A stretch of 14,629 bases of DNA from Microbacterium sp. (GCA_031286555.1 JAITUD010000067.1:1-14629); one strand, 5' to 3'; positions 1 to 6,570 are shown, counted from the first letter of the stretch. The notes: generated from the letters alone by a model not told the origin. Made by a program: numbers and translations.

Positions 1-75
1 ACATCCCGCCAGAGCCACAGCTGTAGCGATTCCCAGGGGGATCGCTACCCAACGAAGGCGGCGTTTCGAAGGCAC
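1..75 (-). CDS. ctaC: Cytochrome c oxidase subunit II (CtaC), N-terminal fragment
   Basis: The first 25 codons of a gene run off the left edge. They read VPSKRRLRWV, then AIPLGIATAVALAGC, with a GTG start. This is a lipoprotein signal peptide: a basic n-region, a hydrophobic core and a lipobox (LAGC) whose Cys is the last codon visible. The start is supported by an AAAGG ribosome-binding site at 82-86, 6 nt before the GTG. Only the signal peptide can be seen, so naming it CtaC is inference. It rests on actinobacterial ctaC being a lipoprotein commonly found directly downstream of an ErpA/HesB gene, which is the arrangement here. CtaC carries the CuA site and passes electrons from cytochrome c to the aa3 oxidase core. 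Another membrane-anchored lipoprotein is the alternative. The signal peptide would be cleaved by LspA, encoded at the other end of the window. Confidence 0.65.
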   Translation of the reverse strand, partial: MPSKRRLRWVAIPLGIATAVALAGC

Positions 76-111
76 GGTGCACCTTTCAGATCTCGGACAG
101 GGGCAACCCCA

Positions 112-117
112 AGTCTA
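112..117 (-). promoter_or_regulatory. -10 element (TAGACT) for ctaC
   Basis: Read on the minus strand, TAGACT lies 36 nt before the ctaC GTG, leaving a short leader that contains the AAAGG ribosome-binding site. There is no recognisable -35 at 16-19 nt spacing. The same hexamer precedes erpA and dnaE in this window. It follows the erpA terminator hairpin, so ctaC appears to start its own transcript. Confidence 0.45.
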
Positions 118-140
118 GGGCAACCTCACACCCGATTCAT

Positions 141-159
141 GCCAACCACGCAGGTTGGC
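141..159 (-). terminator. Hairpin downstream of erpA, probable I-shaped terminator
   Basis: A perfect 7-bp inverted repeat, GCCAACC/GGTTGGC, with a 5-nt loop begins 6 nt after the erpA stop codon. No U-tract follows, which is usual for actinobacterial I-shaped terminators. It sits between erpA and the ctaC -10. Confidence 0.5.
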
Positions 160-165
160 GGCCGG

Positions 166-528
166 TCAGTGGAAGCTGTCGCCGCAGGCGCAGGAGCCCT
201 GGGCGTTGGGGTTGTCGATGGTGAACCCCTGCTCCGAGATGGTGTCCTTGAAGTCGATCGACGCGCCGTCCAGGTACGGGACGCTCATGTTGTCGACGAT
301 GACCTCGACCCCGTCGAAATCGACGGTCTCGTCGCCGTCCAGGTACCGCTCGTCGAAGTAGAGCTGGTAGATCAGACCCGAGCATCCGCCGGGCTGGACG
401 GCGACGCGCAGACGCAGGTCGTCGCGGCCCTCCTGCTCGAGCAGGCTCTTCACCTTCAGTGCGGCGGCGTCGGTCAGGCCGACGCCGTGCGCGCGGGTGC
501 TCGTGTCGGTCAGCGTGGTGTCGCTCAT
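166..528 (-). CDS. erpA: A-type iron-sulfur cluster carrier (ErpA/HesB family)
   Basis: This 120-residue protein has the length and content of an A-type carrier, which receives Fe-S clusters from the SUF assembly machinery and inserts them into apo-enzymes in the cytoplasm. Three cysteines in the family pattern are visible: C49 in QPGGCSG, then C113 and C115 in the C-terminal GSCACGDSF. These are the expected cluster ligands. The first 15 residues are Ser/Thr-rich and look disordered. The ATG start is fixed by a strong AAGGAG at 533-538, 4 nt upstream. A TAGACT -10 at 574-579 gives a leader of roughly 40 nt with a small GC hairpin. It sits between an M20 peptidase gene and ctaC, in the same direction. 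Cytochrome oxidase itself has no Fe-S cluster, but complex III and other respiratory proteins do, so the neighbourhood is respiratory. The A-type carrier call is secure; ErpA rather than another subgroup is less so. Confidence 0.92.
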   Translation of the reverse strand: MSDTTLTDTSTRAHGVGLTDAAALKVKSLLEQEGRDDLRLRVAVQPGGCSGLIYQLYFDERYLDGDETVDFDGVEVIVDNMSVPYLDGASIDFKDTISEQGFTIDNPNAQGSCACGDSFH

Positions 529-548
529 GTCACTCCTTGAGTACTCGT

Positions 549-564
549 GCGGCGCGGGCGCCGC
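549..564 (-). repeat. GC-only inverted repeat in the erpA leader
   Basis: GCGGCGC and GCGCCGC form a perfect 7-bp inverted repeat around 2 central bases (in practice a 6-bp stem with a 4-nt loop). It lies just downstream of the predicted erpA transcription start and about 10 nt upstream of its ribosome-binding site. It could be a leader stabiliser, or a leftover of M20-gene termination. No regulatory role is shown. Confidence 0.35.
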
Positions 565-573
565 CCTGTTCGC

Positions 574-579
574 AGTCTA
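574..579 (-). promoter_or_regulatory. -10 element (TAGACT) for erpA
   Basis: TAGACT on the minus strand is about 45 nt upstream of the erpA ATG, in the 80-nt gap after the M20 peptidase stop. No convincing -35 is present. It predicts that erpA can be transcribed independently of the M20 gene. Confidence 0.45.
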
Positions 580-608
580 CCGCCGCACGGCCCGTGGCGG
601 CCGGTCGA

Positions 609-2021
609 TCAGCCCTGCGTGGTGCCGTTCATCCGCGCCAGCAGCAGCGCCTCGGCGCGCACCGCATTGCGGAAGGTGTCCAGGTGCAGCGACTCGTTGG
701 GGCTGTGCGCGCGCGAGTGCGGGTCCTCGACGCCGGTGACCAGGATCTGCGCGCCGGGGAACTCGCGCACCAGGTCCGCGATGAACGGGATCGAACCGCC
801 GACGCCGAGGTCGACCGGCGCGACGCCGTAGCCGTCCGCCATCGCCCCGCGGGTGAGCTCGACGGCCCAGCCGGCGGTGTCGACGAGGAAGCCGTCGCCG
901 AGGTCCACATCCGAGAAGGTCAGCTCAGCGCCGAACGGGGCGTGTGCGCGCAGGTGCGCCTCGAGTGCGTCGTAGGCGTCCTTCGCCCGCTGCCCTGGGG
1001 CGACGCGGGAGCTGATGACGACGCTGATCTCGGGCAGCAGCGTGTTGGACGCCGCCTCCACGCTGGTCGCGTCGATGCCGGTGATCGTGACGGAGGGCTT
1101 GTTCCAGATGCGGCTCAGGATCTCATCCCGCCCGATCGGCGACACGCCCGGAAGCAGTCCGGTCTCATCGCGGAGCGTGTCCTCGCCGTAGGCGGGCGTC
1201 GCCGCGTCCCTCGCCTGCAGCCCGTCGACGGCGACCGCACCGTCGGCATCCCACAGCGTCGCCAGCAGAGTGACCGCCGCCATCATCGCGTCCGGAACCG
1301 CTCCCCCGAACATGCCGGAGTGCGATGCGTGCTCGAGCGTGCGGATCTTGAGGGTGAAGCGGGCGTTGCCTCGCAGGGTGACCGTCAGTCCCGGCGTGCG
1401 CTGATCCCAGTTGCCCGAGTCCGCGACGACGATCGCGTCTGCGCGGAGCGCGTCGGCGTTGTCGGAGAGGAACTGCGCGAAAGATCGCGAACCGTACTCC
1501 TCCTCGCCCTCGATGAACATCGAGACGCCGAGGTCGAAGTCGTCGCCCAGCACCTCGGACACCGCACGCAGCGAGGCGATGTGCGACATGATGCCTGCCT
1601 TGTCGTCCGCCGCGCCGCGCCCGTAGAGGCGGCCGTCGCGCACGGTCGGCTCGAACGGCGGGGTCTCCCAGAGCGCCTCGTCGCCGTGCGGCTGCACATC
1701 GTGGTGCGCGTAGAGCAGGATCGTCGGGCGCCCGTTGCGCGCCTTCTTCGTCGCCAGCACGGCCGGCTGTCCCATCTCGTCCGTGCCGGGCACGGCCGCG
1801 CGCAGCACACGCACCTCGTCGAAGGCGCCCGTTCCGCGTGCGAGATCGGCGACGGCGTCGGCGCTGCGCTCCAGCTGTGTCTGATCGAAGGCGGGCCAGG
1901 CGATACCGGGGATCCGGACCAGGGTGCCGAGATCGGACAGGGCTGCGGGGATGCCGGTGGCGACGGCCTCGAGGACGGATGCGTCCTGCTCGGCGGACGA
2001 CGGGGAGGAGATGGTGGTCAT
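609..2021 (-). CDS. M20 family metallopeptidase (dipeptidase/carnosinase-like)
   Basis: This 470-residue cytoplasmic protein belongs to the M20/ArgE/DapE/carnosinase family of di-zinc hydrolases acting on dipeptides or N-acyl amino acids. The metal-site motifs occur in order: HHD at 106-108, GAADDKAG at 136-143, the EGEEEYGS block at 171-178 with catalytic base E174 and ligand E175, ADSG with ligand D201 at 200-203, and the C-terminal AHSPNE with ligand H439. The dimerisation (lid) domain lies between about 210 and 330. Length and the carnosinase-type EGxEE block suggest a general dipeptidase rather than DapE or ArgE, but substrate cannot be read from sequence. The ATG at 2021 is chosen because the protein homology begins there and TAAGAT sits 7 nt upstream without a good ribosome-binding site, suggesting a leaderless transcript. 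The open frame does continue upstream, with low-quality residues. It diverges from the DUF3043 gene. Confidence 0.9.
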   Translation of the reverse strand: MTTISSPSSAEQDASVLEAVATGIPAALSDLGTLVRIPGIAWPAFDQTQLERSADAVADLARGTGAFDEVRVLRAAVPGTDEMGQPAVLATKKARNGRPTILLYAHHDVQPHGDEALWETPPFEPTVRDGRLYGRGAADDKAGIMSHIASLRAVSEVLGDDFDLGVSMFIEGEEEYGSRSFAQFLSDNADALRADAIVVADSGNWDQRTPGLTVTLRGNARFTLKIRTLEHASHSGMFGGAVPDAMMAAVTLLATLWDADGAVAVDGLQARDAATPAYGEDTLRDETGLLPGVSPIGRDEILSRIWNKPSVTITGIDATSVEAASNTLLPEISVVISSRVAPGQRAKDAYDALEAHLRAHAPFGAELTFSDVDLGDGFLVDTAGWAVELTRGAMADGYGVAPVDLGVGGSIPFIADLVREFPGAQILVTGVEDPHSRAHSPNESLHLDTFRNAVRAEALLLARMNGTTQG

Positions 2022-2026
2022 GCGAG

Positions 2027-2034
2027 TAATCTTA
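2027..2034. promoter_or_regulatory. Overlapping divergent -10 elements (M20 gene / DUF3043 gene)
   Basis: The octamer TAATCTTA contains TAATCT on the plus strand (-10 for the DUF3043 gene, about 35 nt before its GTG) and TAAGAT on the minus strand (-10 for the M20 gene, 7 nt before its ATG). On the minus strand TGTCGT lies 17 nt upstream of TAAGAT as a poor -35. On the plus strand the -35 position falls inside the M20 coding sequence. Confidence 0.5.
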
Positions 2035-2068
2035 AGGAACGAACCCGCTCCACGACACGAGGACTGCT

Positions 2069-2632
2069 GTGCCCGCTTCCACTCCCCCCGCCAACGACGA
2101 CGCACCCGAGACGCCCGCCGTCGGCAAGGGGCGCGCCACGCCGACGCGCGCCGAGCAGGAGGCCGCCCGCCGTCGCCCGCTCGTGGCGGACACCAAGGAG
2201 GCCCGCGCCGCGGCGAAGGCCGATCTGCAGGCCCGTCGCGATCGCGCACGCATCGGCATGGAGCGGGGCGAGGACAAGTATCTTCCGGCGCGCGACAAGG
2301 GTCCGCAGCGCCGCTGGGTGCGCGACTACGTCGACGCGGGCTGGCACCTCAGCGAGTGGGTGATGGCGATGATGATCGTCGTCATCATCGCGGCGCTGAT
2401 GCCGATCACGACGATCGCCTACAGCGCGATGATCGCCCTGTGGGCGTTCATGCTGCTCGCCGTGCTCGACATGGTCCTGCTCGCCTGGCGGGTCAAGCGC
2501 AAGGCGGCGGTCAAGTTCGGCAAGGAGCGCCTCGAGCGCGGCCTCGGATGGTACGCGGCCATGCGCTCCCTGCAGATGCGCTTCATGCGCCTGCCGAAGC
2601 CCCAGGTCAAGCGCGGCCAGTACCCCGCCTGA
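2069..2632 (+). CDS. DUF3043-like membrane protein
   Basis: A 187-residue protein of the small, uncharacterised actinobacterial family usually labelled DUF3043. Residues 1-90 are hydrophilic and rich in Ala, Arg and Glu/Asp, with helical character at about 26-62. A pair of transmembrane helices follows at about 95-114 and 118-140, then a basic tail ending PKPQVKRGQYPA. The GTG start is supported by GAGGA at 2059-2063, 5 nt upstream. With two helices and no signal peptide, the protein is expected to keep both ends in the cytoplasm. It is the only housekeeping-type gene on the plus strand here and stands alone, diverging from the M20 peptidase and converging on pyrD. Its function is unknown; no catalytic motif is visible. 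Confidence 0.85.
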   Translation: MPASTPPANDDAPETPAVGKGRATPTRAEQEAARRRPLVADTKEARAAAKADLQARRDRARIGMERGEDKYLPARDKGPQRRWVRDYVDAGWHLSEWVMAMMIVVIIAALMPITTIAYSAMIALWAFMLLAVLDMVLLAWRVKRKAAVKFGKERLERGLGWYAAMRSLQMRFMRLPKPQVKRGQYPA

Positions 2633-2642
2633 GACGTCTGCG

Positions 2643-2663
2643 GCGCCGCTCAGCGAGCGGCGC
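2643..2663. terminator. Bidirectional hairpin between the DUF3043 gene and pyrD
   Basis: A perfect 9-bp stem, GCGCCGCTC/GAGCGGCGC, with a 3-nt loop starts 11 nt after the DUF3043 stop and contains the pyrD stop codon (2650-2652). It can terminate the plus-strand transcript and probably also the pyrD transcript. There is no T-tract on either side. Confidence 0.6.
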
Positions 2664-3678
2664 TGCCCAGGCCGCGGTTGATCTGGCGAGCCCAGAACGG
2701 TCCGCGGTACAGGAACGCCGTGTAGCCCTGTACCAGCGTCGCGCCGGCATCCAGCCGCTTCTGCACGTCCTCCGCGGTCTCGACTCCGCCGACCGCGATC
2801 ACGCAGAAGTCGGCCGGCACTGCTGCGCGCACGACCGCGAGCACTTCGAGCGAGCGCTGCTTCAACGGCGCGCCGGACAGTCCGCCCGCTCCCGCCGCCT
2901 CGACGACGGACGGATCGGTGACCAGCCCCTCGCGCCCGATCGTGGTGTTGTGCGCGATGATGCCGGCGAGTCCCTCGGAGACCGCCATCGCCGCGATCGC
3001 CGCGATCTCGTCGTCGGGCAGATCCGGGGCGATCTTCACCAGCAGCGGGGTCTCCCCCGCAGCATCCTTCACCGCGCGCAGCAGCGGCGCGAGCGTCTCG
3101 ACGGACTGCAAGCCGCGCAGGCCGGGCGTGTTCGGCGAGGAGACGTTCACGGCCAGGTAGTCTGCGAGCGGCGCGAGCCGCGTCGCGGACGCCACGTAAT
3201 CGGCGGTCGCGTTCTCCACGTCGACCACCCGGCTCTTGCCGATGTTGACGCCGATGACGGTCTGCGGCCTGCGGCGCCGCAGCTTCCTGAGGCGCTTCGC
3301 CGCAGCATCCGCTCCCGCGTTGTTGAATCCCATGCGGTTGATGACCGCGCGATCGGCGACGAGCCGGAACAGCCGGGGCTTGGGGTTGCCGTCCTGCGGG
3401 ATCGCGGTGACGGTGCCGACCTCGACATGCCCGAAGCCGAGCGCGGCGAGGCCGCGCACGCCGACGGCGTTCTTGTCGAAACCGGCGGCGACGCCGAACG
3501 GCGAGGGGAACGACAGACCCAGCGCCTGCACGCGCTGCTCCGGATGCGGCTTGGTCAGCGCGCGGGCGGCCCAGGAGAACGGCGGCACGCCGGCCACTCG
3601 GATCACGGCCATGCCGGCGTGGTGCGCGAACTCCGGGTCGAAGCGCGACAGGACGAGGCGGAAGAGCAGCGGATACAT
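2650..3678 (-). CDS. pyrD: Dihydroorotate dehydrogenase (quinone), class 2
   Basis: This 342-residue enzyme oxidises dihydroorotate to orotate in pyrimidine synthesis, using FMN and passing electrons to a membrane quinone. Class 2 is indicated by the N-terminal helical extension (about residues 1-45, MYPLLFRLVLSRFDPEFAHH), which makes the quinone-entry tunnel. It is also indicated by catalytic Ser181 in NVSSPNTPG (class 1 enzymes use Cys). Other FMN and substrate residues visible are AAGFDKN (64-70), NRMGFNN (114-120), K215 in LVKIAPD, HNTT (243-246) and the AVGGV phosphate loop (295-299). The ATG at 3678 matches the usual class 2 start. It lies 10 nt after the nrdR stop, with no good ribosome-binding site but with TAACCT 7 nt upstream, so a leaderless transcript is possible besides read-through from nrdR. 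No other pyr gene is nearby. Confidence 0.96.
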   Translation of the reverse strand: MYPLLFRLVLSRFDPEFAHHAGMAVIRVAGVPPFSWAARALTKPHPEQRVQALGLSFPSPFGVAAGFDKNAVGVRGLAALGFGHVEVGTVTAIPQDGNPKPRLFRLVADRAVINRMGFNNAGADAAAKRLRKLRRRRPQTVIGVNIGKSRVVDVENATADYVASATRLAPLADYLAVNVSSPNTPGLRGLQSVETLAPLLRAVKDAAGETPLLVKIAPDLPDDEIAAIAAMAVSEGLAGIIAHNTTIGREGLVTDPSVVEAAGAGGLSGAPLKQRSLEVLAVVRAAVPADFCVIAVGGVETAEDVQKRLDAGATLVQGYTAFLYRGPFWARQINRGLGSAAR

Positions 3679-3685
3679 CCCTGCC

Positions 3686-3691
3686 AGGTTA
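3686..3691 (-). promoter_or_regulatory. Candidate -10 (TAACCT) for a leaderless pyrD transcript
   Basis: TAACCT on the minus strand overlaps the nrdR stop codon (the TAA at 3691-3689 is its first three bases) and ends 7 nt before the pyrD ATG. There is no clear -35. It is offered because the pyrD start lacks a good Shine-Dalgarno sequence. Confidence 0.3.
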
Positions 3692-4159
3692 CCGGTCTTC
3701 GGCAGCGGCTTTCTCGCGGTCCGCGCGCAGCTCGCCGATCGCGGACTCGAAGTCCTCGAGCGAGTCGAATGCCTGGTAGACGCTGGCGAAGCGCAGGAAC
3801 GCCACCTCGTCGAGCTCGCGGAGCGGTCCGAGGATGGCCAGGCCGATCTCATTCGTGTCCAGCTGCGAGACGCCCGTCTGACGGATCGCCTCTTCCACGC
3901 GCTGTGCGAGGACAGCGAGATCCGCCTCGGTCACAGGCCGCCCCTGACACGCCTTGCGCACGCCGGTGATCACCTTGTCACGACTGAACGGCTCGCTCAC
4001 GCCCGACCTCTTGATCACCGCGAGGCTCGCGGTCTCGGTCGTCGTGAACCGGCCGCCGCACTCGGGGCACTGACGTCTGCGACGGATCGACAGACCGTCG
4101 TCGCTGGTGCGCGAGTCGATCACGCGGGAGTCCGGATGCCGGCAGAAGGGGCAGTGCAT
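3689..4159 (-). CDS. nrdR: Transcriptional repressor NrdR
   Basis: A 156-residue repressor of ribonucleotide reductase genes. The N-terminal zinc ribbon has its four cysteines (C3, C6, C31, C34) and the typical MHCPFC and RRRRQCPECGGRFTT sequences. The ATP-cone follows at about 46-136, with VIKRSG at its start and EVAFLRFASVY near its end. It senses ATP/dATP and controls oligomerisation and DNA binding. The length is normal for the family. The ATG is supported by GGAG, 4 nt upstream. The gene starts 23 nt after hisD and ends 10 nt before pyrD. Its targets (nrd operons) are not in this window, and no NrdR-box pair was recognised here, so there is no local sign of autoregulation. An upstream palindrome, GAGTACTC (4169-4176), is shared with the erpA leader. 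Confidence 0.96.
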   Translation of the reverse strand: MHCPFCRHPDSRVIDSRTSDDGLSIRRRRQCPECGGRFTTTETASLAVIKRSGVSEPFSRDKVITGVRKACQGRPVTEADLAVLAQRVEEAIRQTGVSQLDTNEIGLAILGPLRELDEVAFLRFASVYQAFDSLEDFESAIGELRADREKAAAEDR

Positions 4160-4182
4160 GATGCTCCAGAGTACTCGCCGGA

Positions 4183-5493
4183 TCAGTCCCGGTCGGCGAA
4201 TCGCGCTTCGACGGCCTCGCCGTGCGCGGGCAGGCCCTCGACGTCCGCGAGCGCGACGACGCCCTCCCTGGCCTGCGCGAGCGCGGTGCGATCGTAGGAG
4301 ATCACCTGCTGCGGACGGAGGAACGTGTAGGCGCCGAGACCCGGCGCGTAGCGCGCCTGCCCTCCGGTCGGCAGCACATGGTTGCTGCCCGCCATGTAGT
4401 CGCCGAGGCTCACCGGCGTCTGATCGCCGACGAACACGGCCCCGGCGCTGGTGAAGGCCTCCGCGGCGGTCTCGGCATCGGCGAGGTGCAGCTCGAGGTG
4501 CTCGGGCGCATAGGCGTTGCTGAACGCGACCGCCATGGCGCGGTCGTCGACGAGCACGATCGCGGACTGCGGCCCGCCGAGCGAGACGGCGACGCGTTCG
4601 CTGTGGCGCGTGCGCGCGGCGAGCGTGACGACCTCGTCCGCCACGCGCTCCGCGAGTTCGGGCGAGTCGGTGACCAGCACCGCCGAGGCCTGCTCGTCGT
4701 GCTCGGCCTGGCTGATCAGGTCCGCCGCGACGAGACGCGGATCGGCGCCGGCCTCCGCGACGATGAGGATCTCGGTCGCACCCGCCTCGGAATCGGTGCC
4801 GACGATGCCGGCGACCGCGCGCTTGGCCGACGCGACGTAGTTGTTGCCGGGGCCGGCGACGACGTCGACCGGGTCGAGGCCGAGGCTCTCCACGCCCCAG
4901 GCGAGGGCGCCGATCGCGCCGGCGCCTCCCATCGCATACACCTCGTCGATGCCGAGCAGGGCCGCAGCCGCGAGGATGGTCGGATCGATCCGCCCGCCAT
5001 GCGCGCTCTGCGCCGGCGATGCGAGCGCGATGCGCGCGACACCGGCGACCTGGGCGGGGACGACGTTCATCACGACGCTGGATGCCAGGGCCGCCTTGCC
5101 GCCCGGGATGTACACGCCGACACGCTCGACCGGCTGCCAGCGCTGCAGGATGCGCGCGCCGGGTCCGATCTCGGTGGTCTGCGATGCCGGGATCTGCGCG
5201 GCCGAACCGCGGCGCACCCGGTCGATGGCCGCCTCGAGGGCAGCACGGACGCGCGGGTCGATGGAGGCGAGCGCCTCGGTGAGGTGCTCGGCGGGGACCC
5301 GGATGTCGTGGCCCGTCACTCCGTCGAAGCGGTCGGCCTGCTCGCGCAGAGACTCCTCACCGCGGTGGTGCACGTCGTCGACGATGCGCGCGGCGGTGTC
5401 GAGCGCCTCGGCACGGGCCTGGACGGCGCGTGGGACGGCGGCGAGCATGGCCGCGGCGGAGAGTTCCCGGCCGCGGAGATCGATGGTGCGCAA
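4183..5493 (-). CDS. hisD: Histidinol dehydrogenase
   Basis: A 436-residue enzyme catalysing the last two steps of histidine synthesis: NAD-dependent oxidation of L-histidinol to L-histidinal and then to L-histidine. Residues matching the family's zinc and catalytic set are all present: Q262 and H265 (SQAEHDEQ), E331-H332 (YAPEHLEL), D365 (LGDYMAGSNHVLPTGG) and H424 (near the C terminus). The NAD region carries AGPGNNYVASAKR (213-225). The start is taken as TTG at 5493, giving the usual MRTIDLRG opening 7 nt after the upstream stop codon. There is no ideal ribosome-binding site, so coupling to the upstream membrane gene is likely. No other his gene follows; nrdR does. That differs from the hisD-hisC-hisB order of many actinobacteria. 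Confidence 0.96.
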   Translation of the reverse strand: MRTIDLRGRELSAAAMLAAVPRAVQARAEALDTAARIVDDVHHRGEESLREQADRFDGVTGHDIRVPAEHLTEALASIDPRVRAALEAAIDRVRRGSAAQIPASQTTEIGPGARILQRWQPVERVGVYIPGGKAALASSVVMNVVPAQVAGVARIALASPAQSAHGGRIDPTILAAAALLGIDEVYAMGGAGAIGALAWGVESLGLDPVDVVAGPGNNYVASAKRAVAGIVGTDSEAGATEILIVAEAGADPRLVAADLISQAEHDEQASAVLVTDSPELAERVADEVVTLAARTRHSERVAVSLGGPQSAIVLVDDRAMAVAFSNAYAPEHLELHLADAETAAEAFTSAGAVFVGDQTPVSLGDYMAGSNHVLPTGGQARYAPGLGAYTFLRPQQVISYDRTALAQAREGVVALADVEGLPAHGEAVEARFADRD

Positions 5494-5500
5494 ACCCTGT

Positions 5501-6466
5501 TCAGCCCTTCGTGACGTTCGTGATGTCGTGCAGGTAGCCGATGCGGCCGTCGTCATGGCGGACGACATAGGCACCGCCGCGGTCCTCGATCACCAGCGCC
5601 CACGCGTGGGGTCCGATGGTGAACAGCTCCTGCCCGTGCTCGTCGAGCACCTCGCGCGCGTCGGGGGTCAGGATCCAGAACGGCTGCGCGGCATCCGTCG
5701 CCCTCGACGTGGACACCGGGTGGGTCGTGTCGTCCGGCACGTCGTATTCGGCCGCGTCATCGATCGGCCCCGCCGCCTCGTCCTCGACGTCCTCGTCATC
5801 GTCGAGAGGCGAGAGGATCTCCGTCACCGCGTCGGTGTTCGAGGCGAACAGGAAGTCCACCTCCTCCTCGTCCGCCTGCTCGGCCGCCTCGTCCTCATGG
5901 ACCGGCGCCTCGATGGCGAGCAGTTCAGGCGTGGCACTCGGCCGCGCGATCACAGGTCTGACCGGGTTCGCGTTGCGGTGCGCGAGGGTCTCGAGCCGGC
6001 CCTGGAAGTCCTCCCGAAGACCGGGGATGAGCGGCGCGAGCACGGTGAGCACGACGAGCGCGAGCGCCACGACGGTCTCGACGATCGAAGACCAGCCGAC
6101 CGAACCCGAAGCAGCACCCAGATCCCAGAGCAGCTGAACCCAGAGCACCGCCGAGACCGAGAACGCGACGGAGGCGAACTGGTCGACGCCGAGCGAACCG
6201 ATCCTGCGGATGCCCTCGGGCGAGAACCTGCGCAGCACGATGAGGAACACCGCGACCGTGGGCACTGCGATCGGCAGGAGCCAGTGCACGCCGCTCTGCC
6301 ACAGCGTCGACGACCCCGGGCCGCCGATCGGGAAGAACGACACGATGAAGCCGATCACCCACAGGACCACGATCAGCAGTTCACGCAGGGTCATCCCGAG
6401 GATGCCGTGCTCCGGCTCGACCTGCTCCTCGTACAGCACGCCTTCGTCCTGGGCCGCAGTGCTCAT
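5501..6466 (-). CDS. Four-TM membrane protein with acidic linker and C-terminal domain, function unknown
   Basis: A 321-residue protein not recognised as a named family. A short acidic N terminus (1-25) leads to four predicted membrane helices at about 27-45, 58-78, 95-117 and 128-148. A long disordered, very acidic stretch follows (about 180-250, including LDDDEDVEDEAAG). A compact C-terminal segment at 262-319 reads as a small beta-rich domain, with FWILTPDAREVLDEHG, AWALVIEDRGGAYVVRHDDG and IGYLHDITNV. Four helices put both ends on the same side, most likely the cytoplasm, so the C-terminal domain would be a tethered cytoplasmic module. The ATG is supported by AAAGGA at 6474-6479, 7 nt upstream. 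It ends 7 nt before hisD, so the two are almost certainly co-transcribed, though a direct link to histidine synthesis is not evident. The C-terminal domain might be a partner-binding module; this is a guess. Confidence 0.85.
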   Translation of the reverse strand: MSTAAQDEGVLYEEQVEPEHGILGMTLRELLIVVLWVIGFIVSFFPIGGPGSSTLWQSGVHWLLPIAVPTVAVFLIVLRRFSPEGIRRIGSLGVDQFASVAFSVSAVLWVQLLWDLGAASGSVGWSSIVETVVALALVVLTVLAPLIPGLREDFQGRLETLAHRNANPVRPVIARPSATPELLAIEAPVHEDEAAEQADEEEVDFLFASNTDAVTEILSPLDDDEDVEDEAAGPIDDAAEYDVPDDTTHPVSTSRATDAAQPFWILTPDAREVLDEHGQELFTIGPHAWALVIEDRGGAYVVRHDDGRIGYLHDITNVTKG

Positions 6467-6527
6467 CGATACGTCCTTTCGTCGCGGCGCACGGATGGGG
6501 AGGTCGCGACGCCGGGTACGGCATCCG

Positions 6528-6533
6528 ATCCTA
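6528..6533 (-). promoter_or_regulatory. Candidate -10 (TAGGAT) for the membrane protein-hisD operon
   Basis: TAGGAT on the minus strand is 61 nt upstream of the 321-residue protein's ATG, in the 114-nt gap after dnaE. No good -35 at 16-18 nt. It is the best TANNNT in this gap, downstream of the dnaE hairpin. Confidence 0.4.
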
Positions 6534-6543
6534 CCGGCGAAGG

Positions 6544-6570
6544 GCGCCGAGCCGCCGCGCGTGTCGGCGC
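6544..6570 (-). terminator. Candidate dnaE terminator hairpin
   Basis: GCGCCGA and TCGGCGC form a perfect 7-bp inverted repeat with a 13-nt GC-rich loop, beginning 10 nt after the dnaE stop codon. The long loop and missing U-tract make it weaker than the other hairpins in the window. Confidence 0.35.

Noticed and set aside
582..595. Small inverted repeat CACG/CGTG after the M20 gene
   Set aside because: Only about 4 bp with a 3-nt loop; expected by chance in this GC content.
2022..2249. N-terminal extension of the M20 peptidase
   Set aside because: The upstream residues are Arg/Pro-rich, oppose the DUF3043 gene and lack a start signal. The ATG at 2021 has a well-placed -10.
459..2363. Long plus-strand frame over the M20 gene
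   Set aside because: Antisense to a gene with intact metal-site motifs. The translation is low complexity and Arg/Val-rich.
3679..3852. N-terminal extension of pyrD
   Set aside because: It would lie within nrdR in another frame. The family start MYPLLFR fits the ATG at 3678.
1924..3969. 681-codon plus-strand frame over the DUF3043 gene and pyrD
   Set aside because: It overlaps the DUF3043 gene in another frame and opposes pyrD and nrdR. No recognisable domain.
4160..4182. NrdR box upstream of nrdR
   Set aside because: No pair of 16-bp AT-rich NrdR-type palindromes is present; only the short GAGTACTC is seen.
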